From: Xiamenia xianingshaonis
GTDB taxonomy: Bacteria > Actinomycetota > Coriobacteriia > Coriobacteriales > Eggerthellaceae
Reading direction: 5' to 3'
NCBI RefSeq assembly: GCF_017945865.1
Contig: NZ_CP072829.1
Coordinates: 682,001-746,000, forward strand
DNA: 64,000 nucleotides
Below are positions 1 to 7,288 of the stretch, one piece after another; the first letter of the stretch is position 1, and every line of letters starts with the position of its first letter. Both the position numbers and the translations under genes were made by a program. Below the pieces are notes generated by a model. That model was not told the DNA's origin and ran no database searches. It worked only from the letters and a program-made list of their open reading frames with translations.

Positions 1-375
1 CCATATGCGCATGCTGCGTCCATTGCCTTCTCTGAAAGGATGGGCGACGTTCATCTCGACGTACTTGTCGATGATCTCGTCAAAGGACGACTGCGGCATC
101 TCTTCTATCTTTGAGACGGACTCCTTTAGATAGAGGACAGGGGCGAACCTGAAACTGCCTTTGGACAGGTTGACATCGCGCAGCTTTCCCGCGAAATCGT
201 AGATCTCGCCAAAGAGCTGCTCGTGAATGAAGGCAAGGCTCTCGAAGGAGCCCGCCTCGTGCGCGGCAAGCAGGTCCTTTTCGAAGAGCTCGGCAGCCTT
301 CTGCTTCGACAAGCGCTCTTCCTCGCGAGCAAGCGCTGCAGCGTCGTTGATTGACAGCTTGTTTCGGAGAACCAA
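1..375 (-). CDS. Fic-family protein, N-terminal part (runs off the window edge)
   Basis: The minus strand reads open from a TTG at 375 down to base 1. The first 125 residues begin MVLRNKLSIND and end in the Fic motif HPFREGNGRS, whose His is the catalytic base and whose GNGR binds the nucleotide phosphates in Fic/AMPylase proteins. The stretch before it (LFGEIYDFAGKLRDVNLSKG, then the FRFAP and MPQSSFDEI segments) matches the usual Fic fold. TTG is chosen because Fic proteins commonly start M-x-(I/L)-RNKL and an AAGGGG sits just upstream; the frame meets a stop four codons before. Family members transfer AMP or other nucleotides onto proteins, often as toxins. The start lies only 27 bp beyond a tRNA terminator, so expression is probably low or by read-through. 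The C-terminus, and whether the gene is intact, cannot be seen. Confidence 0.82.
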   Translation of the reverse strand, partial: MVLRNKLSINDAAALAREEERLSKQKAAELFEKDLLAAHEAGSFESLAFIHEQLFGEIYDFAGKLRDVNLSKGSFRFAPVLYLKESVSKIEEMPQSSFDEIIDKYVEMNVAHPFREGNGRSMRIW

Positions 376-401
376 GGAGACCCCTTAGACGGCGCGAATA
401 C

Positions 402-427
402 AAAAACGGTGCCCCGTGGGACACCGT
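402..427 (-). terminator. Rho-independent terminator of the tRNA-Glu/Gln transcript
   Basis: On the minus strand ACGGTG and CACCGT pair around a 10-nt loop, followed by TTTTTG. It sits about 10 nt past the CCA end of tRNA-Glu. Confidence 0.8.
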
Positions 428-436
428 ATGGTTATT

Positions 437-513
437 TGGTAGCTCCGACCGGATTCGAACCGGCGACCTCCGCCTTGAGAGGGCGGCGTCCTAAACCGCT
501 AGACGACGGAGCC
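437..513 (-). tRNA. tRNA-Glu (anticodon CUC), CCA encoded
   Basis: A full cloverleaf can be drawn on the minus strand: acceptor GGCTCCG with CGGAGCT, D-arm GTCTAGCGGTTTAGGAC, anticodon loop CTCTCAA (CTC), T-loop TTCGAAT and an encoded CCA. It is followed on the same strand by a terminator and preceded by tRNA-Gln. Confidence 0.95.
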
Positions 514-540
514 ACATATGTTGTCGCGCTGTATCGTAAG

Positions 541-614
541 TGGCTGGGGTGGAAGGAGTCGAACCCTCACATACGGCACCAGAAACCGCTGTCCTGCCAT
601 TAGACGACACCCCA
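541..614 (-). tRNA. tRNA-Gln (anticodon CUG), CCA encoded
   Basis: The minus strand carries acceptor TGGGGTG with CACCCCA, D-arm GTCTAATGGCAGGAC, anticodon loop TTCTGGT (CTG), T-loop TTCGACT, G73 and an encoded CCA. It lies 27 bp upstream of tRNA-Glu and probably shares its promoter and transcript. Confidence 0.95.
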
Positions 615-660
615 TCGGACTTCCGATGCACACCCGCTAAAGGTGTGAGCGCGAGAAAGT

Positions 661-689
661 ATATTACGGCAATGCACGTTTTCCGTCAA
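661..689 (-). promoter_or_regulatory. Sigma-70-type promoter of the tRNA-Gln/Glu pair
   Basis: On the minus strand TTGACG (684-689) and TAATAT (661-666) are separated by exactly 17 bp, about 45 bp before tRNA-Gln. This is one of the best matches to the consensus in the window, as expected for a stable-RNA gene. Confidence 0.75.
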
Positions 690-912
690 GCGCTTTTTTC
701 AACTTTTTTGGCCGAAAGCGATGAGAGCAGCAAACGGCTTTGGCAGGTGTCAGGCAGCGGGCGCCTGACAGGCGATATGCGGGGGCGTTTTAGGGACAGC
801 ATGAGCGGTACCGAATTCGTCCCTTTTTGCTGTACTGCCGCCGCTCAAGCCGATTCTGTCATCCAAATGGTGTAGCAATGGGGAGAAAATCAGAAATGGT
901 TTCGGAGACGAT
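690..912. other. Non-coding gap with two inverted repeats
   Basis: No convincing gene. It holds TGTCAGGC / GCCTGACA (748-755 and 763-770) and AGGGAC / GTCCCT (792-797 and 819-824), the latter followed by TTTTT and therefore a possible weak terminator on the plus strand. Confidence 0.6.
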
Positions 913-945
913 TTGAATTGTCGCTCGGTAGCGCTATGATAGCGC
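913..945 (+). promoter_or_regulatory. Promoter with overlapping palindrome, upstream of the glucosaminidase lipoprotein
   Basis: TTGAAT (913-918) and TATGAT (935-940) are 16 bp apart. The -10 element is the centre of the palindrome GCGCTATGATAGCGC (931-945), so a repressor bound there would cover it. Confidence 0.6.
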
Positions 946-984
946 CCATCGATGTTCGAGCGCCGATGGGAGGAGGCCGCCGTC

Positions 985-1989
985 ATGATGAAGAAGCGCG
1001 ATTCGGTTGCGCCGGGACGTCTTGTCGTCTCGGGCGCGTTGGCGGTCCTTCTGGGAGCATCGATGCTGCCGGGATGCGTGCCGTCTGGAAGTGCGGAGGC
1101 CACGGAGGCTCCGGCGGATGCGGCCGCCCAGCAGGCCGACGAAGAAAAGCAAGCCGCCCTTGAGCGCAAGCGCGAAGCCTACGAGAACGCGCTCGACGAG
1201 AAGCGGGCTGACCGTGGCGAGGCCGCTGCAGCTGCAAGGGCCATCGGGGAAGAGATTCGCCGCCGCCAAGAGGCGCTGCAAGAAATCGCGTTCGTCGGCG
1301 AGGGCGTCGTGAACCACGGCGACACCAACACCAGCTCGGCCACGGCCCGTTCCACTTCCGCCGCCCGCGCCGCCGCCGAGGCTGCCGCAGCGGCAGCCGA
1401 CGCCATCTCGTCTGCCGGCGAGATCGAGGGCTTCGGCGGCTTGGACGGCACGTATTCGGGCGGGGGCTACGAGCCGCCTGAGATGACCGACAAGCTCACC
1501 ATCGACGACATTCTCGCGTGCAAGTCGCGCCAGGAGCTGGTCGATCTGCTCGCGCCGGTGTATGCCCGCTACGCCCAGCAGTACGGCCTGCGCTATCCGG
1601 GCGTCTTCGCTGTGCAAACCATCTACGAAACGCTTGGTGGCATCGGGTCGGGTGGCTCCATCGCCAACTGCGCCCGGCAGGACAACAATTTGGCAGGTCT
1701 GAAATTCGTCGGCCAGGCCGGCGCTACCGAGGGCATCGTGTCGAGCGAAGGCGACCACTACGCCCATTTCCCCACGGTGGAGGACTACATCGCCTATTGC
1801 ATGAAGTTCGTCGGCACGTCGCAGACCCATTCCGACAGCCGTGCGGCGCAAAACTCTATGGTCGACTTCACCGACGTGTACGTGCGCCGCTGGTTTTTGG
1901 GCGAAGGCAACGAAGACGTTTACCCGTATTACCATGAGAATATGTTGACCGATTACGTCACCTATGGCATGTCGCGCTACGAGCTGTAG
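985..1989 (+). CDS. Lipoprotein with glucosaminidase (peptidoglycan hydrolase) domain
   Basis: A 334-residue protein. ATG 985 is chosen because AGGAGG (971-976) lies 8 nt before it. The N-terminus is a lipoprotein signal: MMKKR, a hydrophobic run, then the lipobox LPGC. An Ala/Glu/Arg-rich, probably helical linker follows (about residues 35-160). The C-terminal 150 residues resemble the beta-N-acetylglucosaminidase domain family (PF01832 type): YARYAQQYGLRYPGVFAVQT, then NLAGLKFVG, then an HFPTVEDYIAYCMKFVG stretch. Such proteins cut glycan strands during growth or division, here anchored on the outer face of the membrane. A palindrome covers its promoter, so it may be tightly regulated. It converges with the MFS gene downstream and stands alone. 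Confidence 0.85.
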   Translation: MMKKRDSVAPGRLVVSGALAVLLGASMLPGCVPSGSAEATEAPADAAAQQADEEKQAALERKREAYENALDEKRADRGEAAAAARAIGEEIRRRQEALQEIAFVGEGVVNHGDTNTSSATARSTSAARAAAEAAAAAADAISSAGEIEGFGGLDGTYSGGGYEPPEMTDKLTIDDILACKSRQELVDLLAPVYARYAQQYGLRYPGVFAVQTIYETLGGIGSGGSIANCARQDNNLAGLKFVGQAGATEGIVSSEGDHYAHFPTVEDYIAYCMKFVGTSQTHSDSRAAQNSMVDFTDVYVRRWFLGEGNEDVYPYYHENMLTDYVTYGMSRYEL

Positions 1990-2055
1990 GCCGCGGCAAA
2001 AGCGTCAGCCGCCGCAAGGGCCGTCCCGGTTTCGCTGCGCTGCGGCTTCGATGCG

Positions 2056-3240
2056 TCACTTGAGCGGACGGGCCACTGCCAGTACGGCGACGCTTAGCAC
2101 GCCGTTCACGGCGGCGAGCAGCCAAAGCGATCCCGTGTAGCCCCACGCGCCCACCATGGGCCCGAACAAAAAGCTGAACACCGAGCAGCCGAGGTAGGCG
2201 AACAGGTTGACAGAGCCGATGATGGCTGAGGTCTGGCTGGGCTCGACGGCCACGAGCAGCATGCGCAGCGACGTGGAGTTCGTGATGCCCATCGACGCGC
2301 TGAACAGGGCGCACGCGCCCAAAAACGCTGCCGTGGCGTGGGCAGCCAGCGTGCATGCCATGCCGACCGACGACGCGCACAGAAGCGCGATGCCCACCCA
2401 CAAGGCATGCTTGCGCGTCAGGCGGGCGGTCAGCGGGCCGCCGATCATGCTGGGCGCCATGGCGGCCGACAGCACGAGCGCGGCAAGCAGCGTGGACGAC
2501 GAATGCAGCTCGGCCACGGCAAGCGGCGAGGAGAACGCTTGAAAGAACGACCCCGTCACCCACGTGGCCAGATACAGGCAGTTTGCGATGAAGAACGCCC
2601 GCTTCGCGTGATGCGGGATGAACACCGACACCTTCAGCACCGAGCGCTTTGAGGCGCGGACGGCAAGCGGATCGGGCACGAAGACGAGCCCGCATGCCGA
2701 GACGGCCAAAATGACGGCCATGACCCCGAAGGCCGCCTGCGTGCTGTGCGTGGCGCCGAACAGCACGCCGACGCCGATCGACCCCATCATGATGCCCACC
2801 ATCGACCCACAGCTGGCCATGGCAGACCCCAAAGACAGGTTGTAGCGCGAAATGCAGTCTACGACCAGGGCTGATACCGCGCTCATGGTAAGCCCGGCCG
2901 AGACGCCTTGCACGAACCGCGCCGCAAAAACCATGAACGAGTCGCGGGCCTGCAGGAACAGCAGGCAGCCGACGATGGCCAGAGCCACGGTCAAAAACGT
3001 GACGCGCCGGCGTCCGAACGCATCCGACAGGCGGCTGGCAAGCAGCAGCGTCAGCACGACGCCGCACAAATACCACAGCATCGTGTAAGAGACGTCGGCG
3101 TTCGTCAGGCCGATCTGGCTTTGAAACGTCGAGTACAAAGGGATTGGCACGGCGGTTGACGCGAACACCGCGAAAAAGATAAGAGACCCGAAAACGAACC
3201 CCCGCATCGCCTGGCTTTTTGTGAGATCCCTGCGCTCCAT
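2056..3240 (-). CDS. MFS-family drug/metabolite transporter
   Basis: A 394-residue protein with about 12 hydrophobic segments and the MFS motif A-like loop SRLSDAFGRRR between the second and third helices. ATG 3240 is chosen over an upstream start because AAAGGAG precedes it by a suitable gap and the hydrophobic protein starts soon after MERRDLTKSQ. The overall pattern (FVQGVSAGLTMSAVSALV in helix 4) is like the drug-proton antiporters, but no substrate can be read from sequence. It has its own promoter, no operon partner, and points towards the preceding lipoprotein gene. Confidence 0.8.
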   Translation of the reverse strand: MERRDLTKSQAMRGFVFGSLIFFAVFASTAVPIPLYSTFQSQIGLTNADVSYTMLWYLCGVVLTLLLASRLSDAFGRRRVTFLTVALAIVGCLLFLQARDSFMVFAARFVQGVSAGLTMSAVSALVVDCISRYNLSLGSAMASCGSMVGIMMGSIGVGVLFGATHSTQAAFGVMAVILAVSACGLVFVPDPLAVRASKRSVLKVSVFIPHHAKRAFFIANCLYLATWVTGSFFQAFSSPLAVAELHSSSTLLAALVLSAAMAPSMIGGPLTARLTRKHALWVGIALLCASSVGMACTLAAHATAAFLGACALFSASMGITNSTSLRMLLVAVEPSQTSAIIGSVNLFAYLGCSVFSFLFGPMVGAWGYTGSLWLLAAVNGVLSVAVLAVARPLK

Positions 3241-3271
3241 GCTGCTCCTTTGCACGAAAAATTGCAGGGGA

Positions 3272-3300
3272 AGTATGGATTTCGGCATCGCTGAATGCAA
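3272..3300 (-). promoter_or_regulatory. Promoter of the MFS transporter gene
   Basis: On the minus strand TTGCAT (3295-3300) and CATACT (3272-3277) are 17 bp apart, about 30 bp before the start codon. Confidence 0.55.
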
Positions 3301-3441
3301 GCGTCGCAGCCGAAAAAGTCAAACAAGAGGCGACCGGCGTTGCAAGAGCGGTGAGCGGGGTTGCAGGCAGGGGCGCTGCGAGGGCAGCGGCCGGTAGGGG
3401 TCATCTGCCGCCAAAAGCGCGATACGGCTAGACGGCCAGAT

Positions 3442-3482
3442 AAAAAAGAAGACCGCAACACCGAAGGGGATGTTGCGGTCTT
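3442..3482 (-). terminator. Strong Rho-independent terminator of the small basic-protein gene
   Basis: A perfect 12-bp stem, AAGACCGCAACA with TGTTGCGGTCTT, around a 10-nt loop; on the minus strand it is followed by CTTTTTTA. It lies about 55 bp past the stop at 3538. Confidence 0.9.
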
Positions 3483-3537
3483 CGAAACTCAGAGCCCGTG
3501 CGCCCACGGAACGCTCGCGCGTTCACGCGTACGCTTC

Positions 3538-3726
3538 TTAGCGCATGCGGCGTCCGCCAAAGATGCGGGCGCGGCTTGTCATACGGGCATGGGTTTTGCG
3601 GTCGCTGCCGGCGCCGCGGCCGAGCGCTTCCATCTCGTAGGCGGATTGGCGTGCGTCGAGCGCATGCCCCACGTGGGTGCTGATCTCGTACGCGTTGGCC
3701 TTGGCGGCAATCAGGTAGGCATTCAT
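3538..3726 (-). CDS. Small basic protein of unknown function, 62 residues
   Basis: I do not recognise this gene. The start ATG (3724-3726) has AAAGGAAA 5 nt upstream and the stop TAA is followed by a perfect terminator, so it looks like a real short transcription unit. The N-terminal half (MNAYLIAAKANAYEIS, then THVGHALDARQSAYEMEALG) is mixed and probably helical. The C-terminal third is strongly basic (KTHARMTSRARIFGGRRMR), as in small nucleic-acid or ribosome-binding proteins. No signal peptide or membrane segment. Its frame extends upstream to 3927 but the added residues are low in coding character. Confidence 0.6.
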   Translation of the reverse strand: MNAYLIAAKANAYEISTHVGHALDARQSAYEMEALGRGAGSDRKTHARMTSRARIFGGRRMR

Positions 3727-4102
3727 AGGGTTTCCTTTCTCATCGGATGCCTGTGCGCGATCCTTTTTCGCGCCTTGCGCAGGGCGTCGTCGTCTTGCGT
3801 TCCGGCGTCCTTGCGCTTCCCTGCGAAGATGCCAGAAAAATGTTACAGCGGTGTTAACCAATTCTCGGGCACACGAGGCGCCCAAGCCGGGACTATCCCG
3901 CGGACACGAGCTCTCCTTGCGCTGCACATAAGCGCAGGCGAGCGGCGTATCAGAAAAAGGCGCGGCAAGGTAGCAGATTCACAAGAAAACAAAGCGTTTG
4001 CAGGGAAAATCGTTGAGTGCTCTAGTCATCGAAAGAAGGCTGCGGAAGGAAAACAGGCGTCGGTGGAAGGCGAGGCGTCGTCGGCCGCCGGGGCCCAGAG
4101 CG
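3727..4102. other. Gap of 376 bp without a recognisable gene
   Basis: It separates the small basic-protein gene from the 3' end of the glycopolymer locus. I see only a short CGGGA-cta-TCCCG repeat near 3890 and no clear terminator or promoter. Confidence 0.5.
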
Positions 4103-6184
4103 TCACTCCTGCGGCAGGATGCGGTAGAGGCGCCTGTCGCCTTCTGCCAGCACCGCTTCGAAGCCGGGGGTGTCGTCGGTTATGGCGTCGATGCCTTTCC
4201 AGTCCTCGTCATGCTCGTACAGCTCGATGTTGCTGTCGGGGTTTTGCGGTTTTCCCTGGTCGAGCTGCAGCACATAGGCGGCCCCGATGGAATCGACGGC
4301 GCGCTGCACGTCGGGCGATTCCGCGAGTTCGTCAAGGCGTTCGCGGATGACGAGGCTGTCTGCGCTTGCACCGTCGGGCGACGTGACGTCGCCGAGGGAC
4401 CGAAAGTACAGGTTCACGCCCGTGGTGCTGGCGCCGAAAACGCTGCCGTCATAGGGCTGGTTGACGACGAGCCCGTCTCCGGCGACCGATTGGACCTGAT
4501 GGAGAAACGCCCGCTCGTCCGCGTCGAGCGAATCGGGGCGAGACGCGTCGTTCCACCAGGAAAGGGTGCCGGCGACCTCGCCGAAAGGCGTTGGCACGGA
4601 CAGTGGGCCGAGGGAGGCGTTCGGGCAGTACAGAAGCGCGGCCGCCGCCGCAAGCGTTGCGGCAGCAGCGGCGGTGCGGCCTCGCGGGGACGCGTGCAGG
4701 CGCTCGGCCGCGCGCATGGCGAATCGGGCACAGGCGGCAAGGCCCAGGGAGGCGACGGGGAAGCCCGCCAGGGCGACAAGCCCCGCGATGCGGTAGGCGT
4801 CCGAATACCAAAAGCCGCACAGCACGGTTTTGAGCGCGCCGTCGGTGCCTGCCGAAACGACGTAGAAGACAAGCGCCAAAGCGTAGGAGACGGCAAGCCA
4901 GCGCAGTCGCCTCTCGCGCAGGGCGCACACGACTCCGACCAGGCATAGCGCCGCCAGCAGCAGTTCGGTGCCGCTGCCGGGGAAGGAAAGCGTCGCCGCG
5001 GCCGCAGCCGCTTCGGAAAGCGAGAGCGTGGCGGGCCACTCGTACGAGACGACCGACGCCAGCGGAGGCGCGAAGACGAGCGCGATCCAGATGCCGCAGA
5101 TGACGAATGCGGCGCCGACGCCGAACCCCGCTGCGCCGATGCGGGCTTGCCGCCCGTGCCAGCCCAAGGCGGCAGGGATGTCGCAGGCGCGTCCCACGCA
5201 CAGCGGCGCCAGCAGAAACGCTTCGGTGAACAGGGCGTTTGGCTGGGTGAACACGCACGATGCGGCCGTGAGCGCGAAAGCGGAAAACAGCAGCGCCCGT
5301 GCGTTTTTGCGCAAGCCGTCTTGCAGGCCCAGCGCGAAAAGCGCGACGGCGCCAGGAACCGTGCAGAAGGCGGCGAAGTTCGAATACAGAGGCCCCCACG
5401 TCAGCAGAGTCCAAGGAAACGGCCCGAACGCGAGCATGGCCGCCGCGCCCGCCAGCACGACGACGGGGCGCTTCGGGAAGAGCGCGTTTGCCAGCAGGCA
5501 GCAGCCGAGCGGCAGCACGAAGGCGAGCAGGGCATAGTTCGCGGCGTTGGCCGCCAGGGTCGTCGGCGCGCCGACGGTTTCGGCGGCCATCGCGGCAAGG
5601 GCGTGCCAGCCGGAAGGGTAATAGGAAAGCGATTCTTGAACCGGAGCGGCGCCCTGGGCGGCCAAATCCTCATAGACAGAGCCTCCGAGCAGGGAAAAGT
5701 CACCTGACCCGGCAAATGCTGCAATGAGGTTCAAATGGGTGACGTTGTCCCATTTTTGGACGAAGGAGCCGGGCCCGTCAAGCGAAAGCACGAAGACGCC
5801 CGTCGCCAGGACGATCCCTGCCGCCACGTAGACGGCAAGCGAGGCGCCCGCCAGCCCGACGGTGCGGCCCCGCAGCGAAAGCAGCGGCGTCGGCTCGAAG
5901 CCGAAGGTTCGCTTGCGCCTGTGGCGGCCCTTTCGGGCAAGGCCGCGCGCTGCAAGGCCGACGATGCCGGGGGCGCATCCCAGCGCGAACAGCCCGACGG
6001 CCGAAAGCGGCACGCCTGCCATCGAGCAGGCGAGCGAGATAACGCCGTACAAAAGAAAGGTGCAGCCGGCCCCGGCGCCCAGCGCGACGAGCGGCGGCAG
6101 TCCCATCGCCGCCAGGGCGAGGCAGCCCGGCGCTACGGCGTATGCGGCGGCCGTGAGCGCGGCAAGGAAAAAGGTCGGCCACAT
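4103..6184 (-). CDS. Large polytopic membrane protein of the glycopolymer locus (DUF6541-like)
   Basis: A 693-residue protein with a dozen or more hydrophobic segments through about residue 520, then a soluble C-terminal domain of about 170 residues ending RLYRILPQE. The layout (many helices, a YYPSGWHALAAMAAE motif in an outer loop, then a soluble tail) resembles the actinobacterial DUF6541 family and, more loosely, GT-C glycosyltransferases that use lipid-linked sugars outside the membrane. No catalytic residue can be assigned with confidence. It starts 7 nt after the licD-like gene stops and is probably translated from the same mRNA, as the last gene of the minus-strand export operon. A role in modifying the exported polymer is inferred from context only. 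Confidence 0.7.
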   Translation of the reverse strand: MWPTFFLAALTAAAYAVAPGCLALAAMGLPPLVALGAGAGCTFLLYGVISLACSMAGVPLSAVGLFALGCAPGIVGLAARGLARKGRHRRKRTFGFEPTPLLSLRGRTVGLAGASLAVYVAAGIVLATGVFVLSLDGPGSFVQKWDNVTHLNLIAAFAGSGDFSLLGGSVYEDLAAQGAAPVQESLSYYPSGWHALAAMAAETVGAPTTLAANAANYALLAFVLPLGCCLLANALFPKRPVVVLAGAAAMLAFGPFPWTLLTWGPLYSNFAAFCTVPGAVALFALGLQDGLRKNARALLFSAFALTAASCVFTQPNALFTEAFLLAPLCVGRACDIPAALGWHGRQARIGAAGFGVGAAFVICGIWIALVFAPPLASVVSYEWPATLSLSEAAAAAATLSFPGSGTELLLAALCLVGVVCALRERRLRWLAVSYALALVFYVVSAGTDGALKTVLCGFWYSDAYRIAGLVALAGFPVASLGLAACARFAMRAAERLHASPRGRTAAAAATLAAAAALLYCPNASLGPLSVPTPFGEVAGTLSWWNDASRPDSLDADERAFLHQVQSVAGDGLVVNQPYDGSVFGASTTGVNLYFRSLGDVTSPDGASADSLVIRERLDELAESPDVQRAVDSIGAAYVLQLDQGKPQNPDSNIELYEHDEDWKGIDAITDDTPGFEAVLAEGDRRLYRILPQE

Positions 6185-6191
6185 GGCGGGA

Positions 6192-7286
6192 TCACCGCCC
6201 AGGTTCGCTCGGCGCGTCGTCCCACAAGGTCAGATCAGTGTGGCGGAAGTGCGTCTTGATGTCGCCCGGCATCGCGTACACGTCGCCATAAGCCTGCTCG
6301 AGCACGGCGAGGGGGTCATGCGGCCCCCAGCATTCGACGCCGTCGAACGTCATGCGCTGCAGGGGGAAGACGTTTCCAGCGGGCACGAGCGTCGCCGTCG
6401 GGTAGTCCTCGTTTTCCACGCCCCAAAGCACCGCACGTCCGGTGCCTGCCTCTGCGGCGTCGCCGGTCTGCCGAAGCGGGGCCAAGCCGGCCTCTGCGCG
6501 GGAGAACGCCTCTGCGACCGAGCGTGCCCGCGCATCCGACGCGTCCAGGTAGGGCGCCTCTTCCCAAAACGCCAGGTCGGTCTTTTGCGCCTCGCGAAGG
6601 CGTTCGCGCGCTGAGGCGTGGGCGGCCAGGGCGGCGGCGCGGTCGTTCGCGTCCACGACGTCGTAGGGGAACAGGTCCAAAAAGCACGGCACGGCCTCGT
6701 CGGCCCAACGGAAGCGCACCTGCTTGCAGCAGGCCCAAAAGTCGTAGACGACGCTTATGCGGAAGCGCTCGTCGGCTTCGGCGGCGCGAGCGACGCGGTC
6801 CAGGTCTTGGCGCAGCATTCCCAGGTCGATGTCGTCGTCCCAGGGAATGAAGCCTTTGTGCCGCACGGCGCCGATCAGCGTGCCGCAGGCGATCCAGTAC
6901 GTTGCGCCGCACGACGCGCACAGCTCGTCGAACGCAGCGAGCAGCCGCGTGCAAAGTTCCTGGTAGCGGCGCAGGCGCCCCTCGGCCGCGGGAATGTTCG
7001 CAAAAAAGCGCTTCTTCGCGTCGGCCAGGCTTTCGCCGTCGCGCTGGTAGGCGTCCCAGGCGAACAGCTCCATTGCAGCGGCGTGCGCGTCCACGGCGCC
7101 CTGGGTGTGGCGGACCGCAGGCATGATGACCTCGTCGACTTCGTGCACCATGTGGCTGCGCAAAAGCACCAGGTCTTCCTGGACGGTGCGCACTCGGTTG
7201 TGGATGTCGCCTACCTCTTCGTACATCGCGTGGAACGAACGGGACGACGGTGGCAACAGCCCTTTCAGCTTCGTGAGAAAACCCAT
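6192..7286 (-). CDS. LicD-family phosphocholine (nucleotidyl-phosphoryl) transferase
   Basis: A 364-residue protein. Residues 131-157 carry the LicD/fukutin signature: CGTLIGAVRHKGFIPWDDDID, with the acidic DDDID (150-154) expected to bind metal and the CDP-linked donor. The first 110 residues are a helical N-terminal extension found in larger LicD proteins. LicD enzymes move phosphocholine (or another phospho-polyol) from a CDP donor to sugars of teichoic acids or capsules at the cytoplasmic face of the membrane. It lies 2 nt after the exporter ATPase gene and 7 nt before the polytopic membrane protein, so the four minus-strand genes look like one operon. A choline-binding protein encoded at 29147-30580 fits phosphocholine as the decoration. 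Confidence 0.85.
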   Translation of the reverse strand: MGFLTKLKGLLPPSSRSFHAMYEEVGDIHNRVRTVQEDLVLLRSHMVHEVDEVIMPAVRHTQGAVDAHAAAMELFAWDAYQRDGESLADAKKRFFANIPAAEGRLRRYQELCTRLLAAFDELCASCGATYWIACGTLIGAVRHKGFIPWDDDIDLGMLRQDLDRVARAAEADERFRISVVYDFWACCKQVRFRWADEAVPCFLDLFPYDVVDANDRAAALAAHASARERLREAQKTDLAFWEEAPYLDASDARARSVAEAFSRAEAGLAPLRQTGDAAEAGTGRAVLWGVENEDYPTATLVPAGNVFPLQRMTFDGVECWGPHDPLAVLEQAYGDVYAMPGDIKTHFRHTDLTLWDDAPSEPGR

Positions 7287-7288
7287 GG

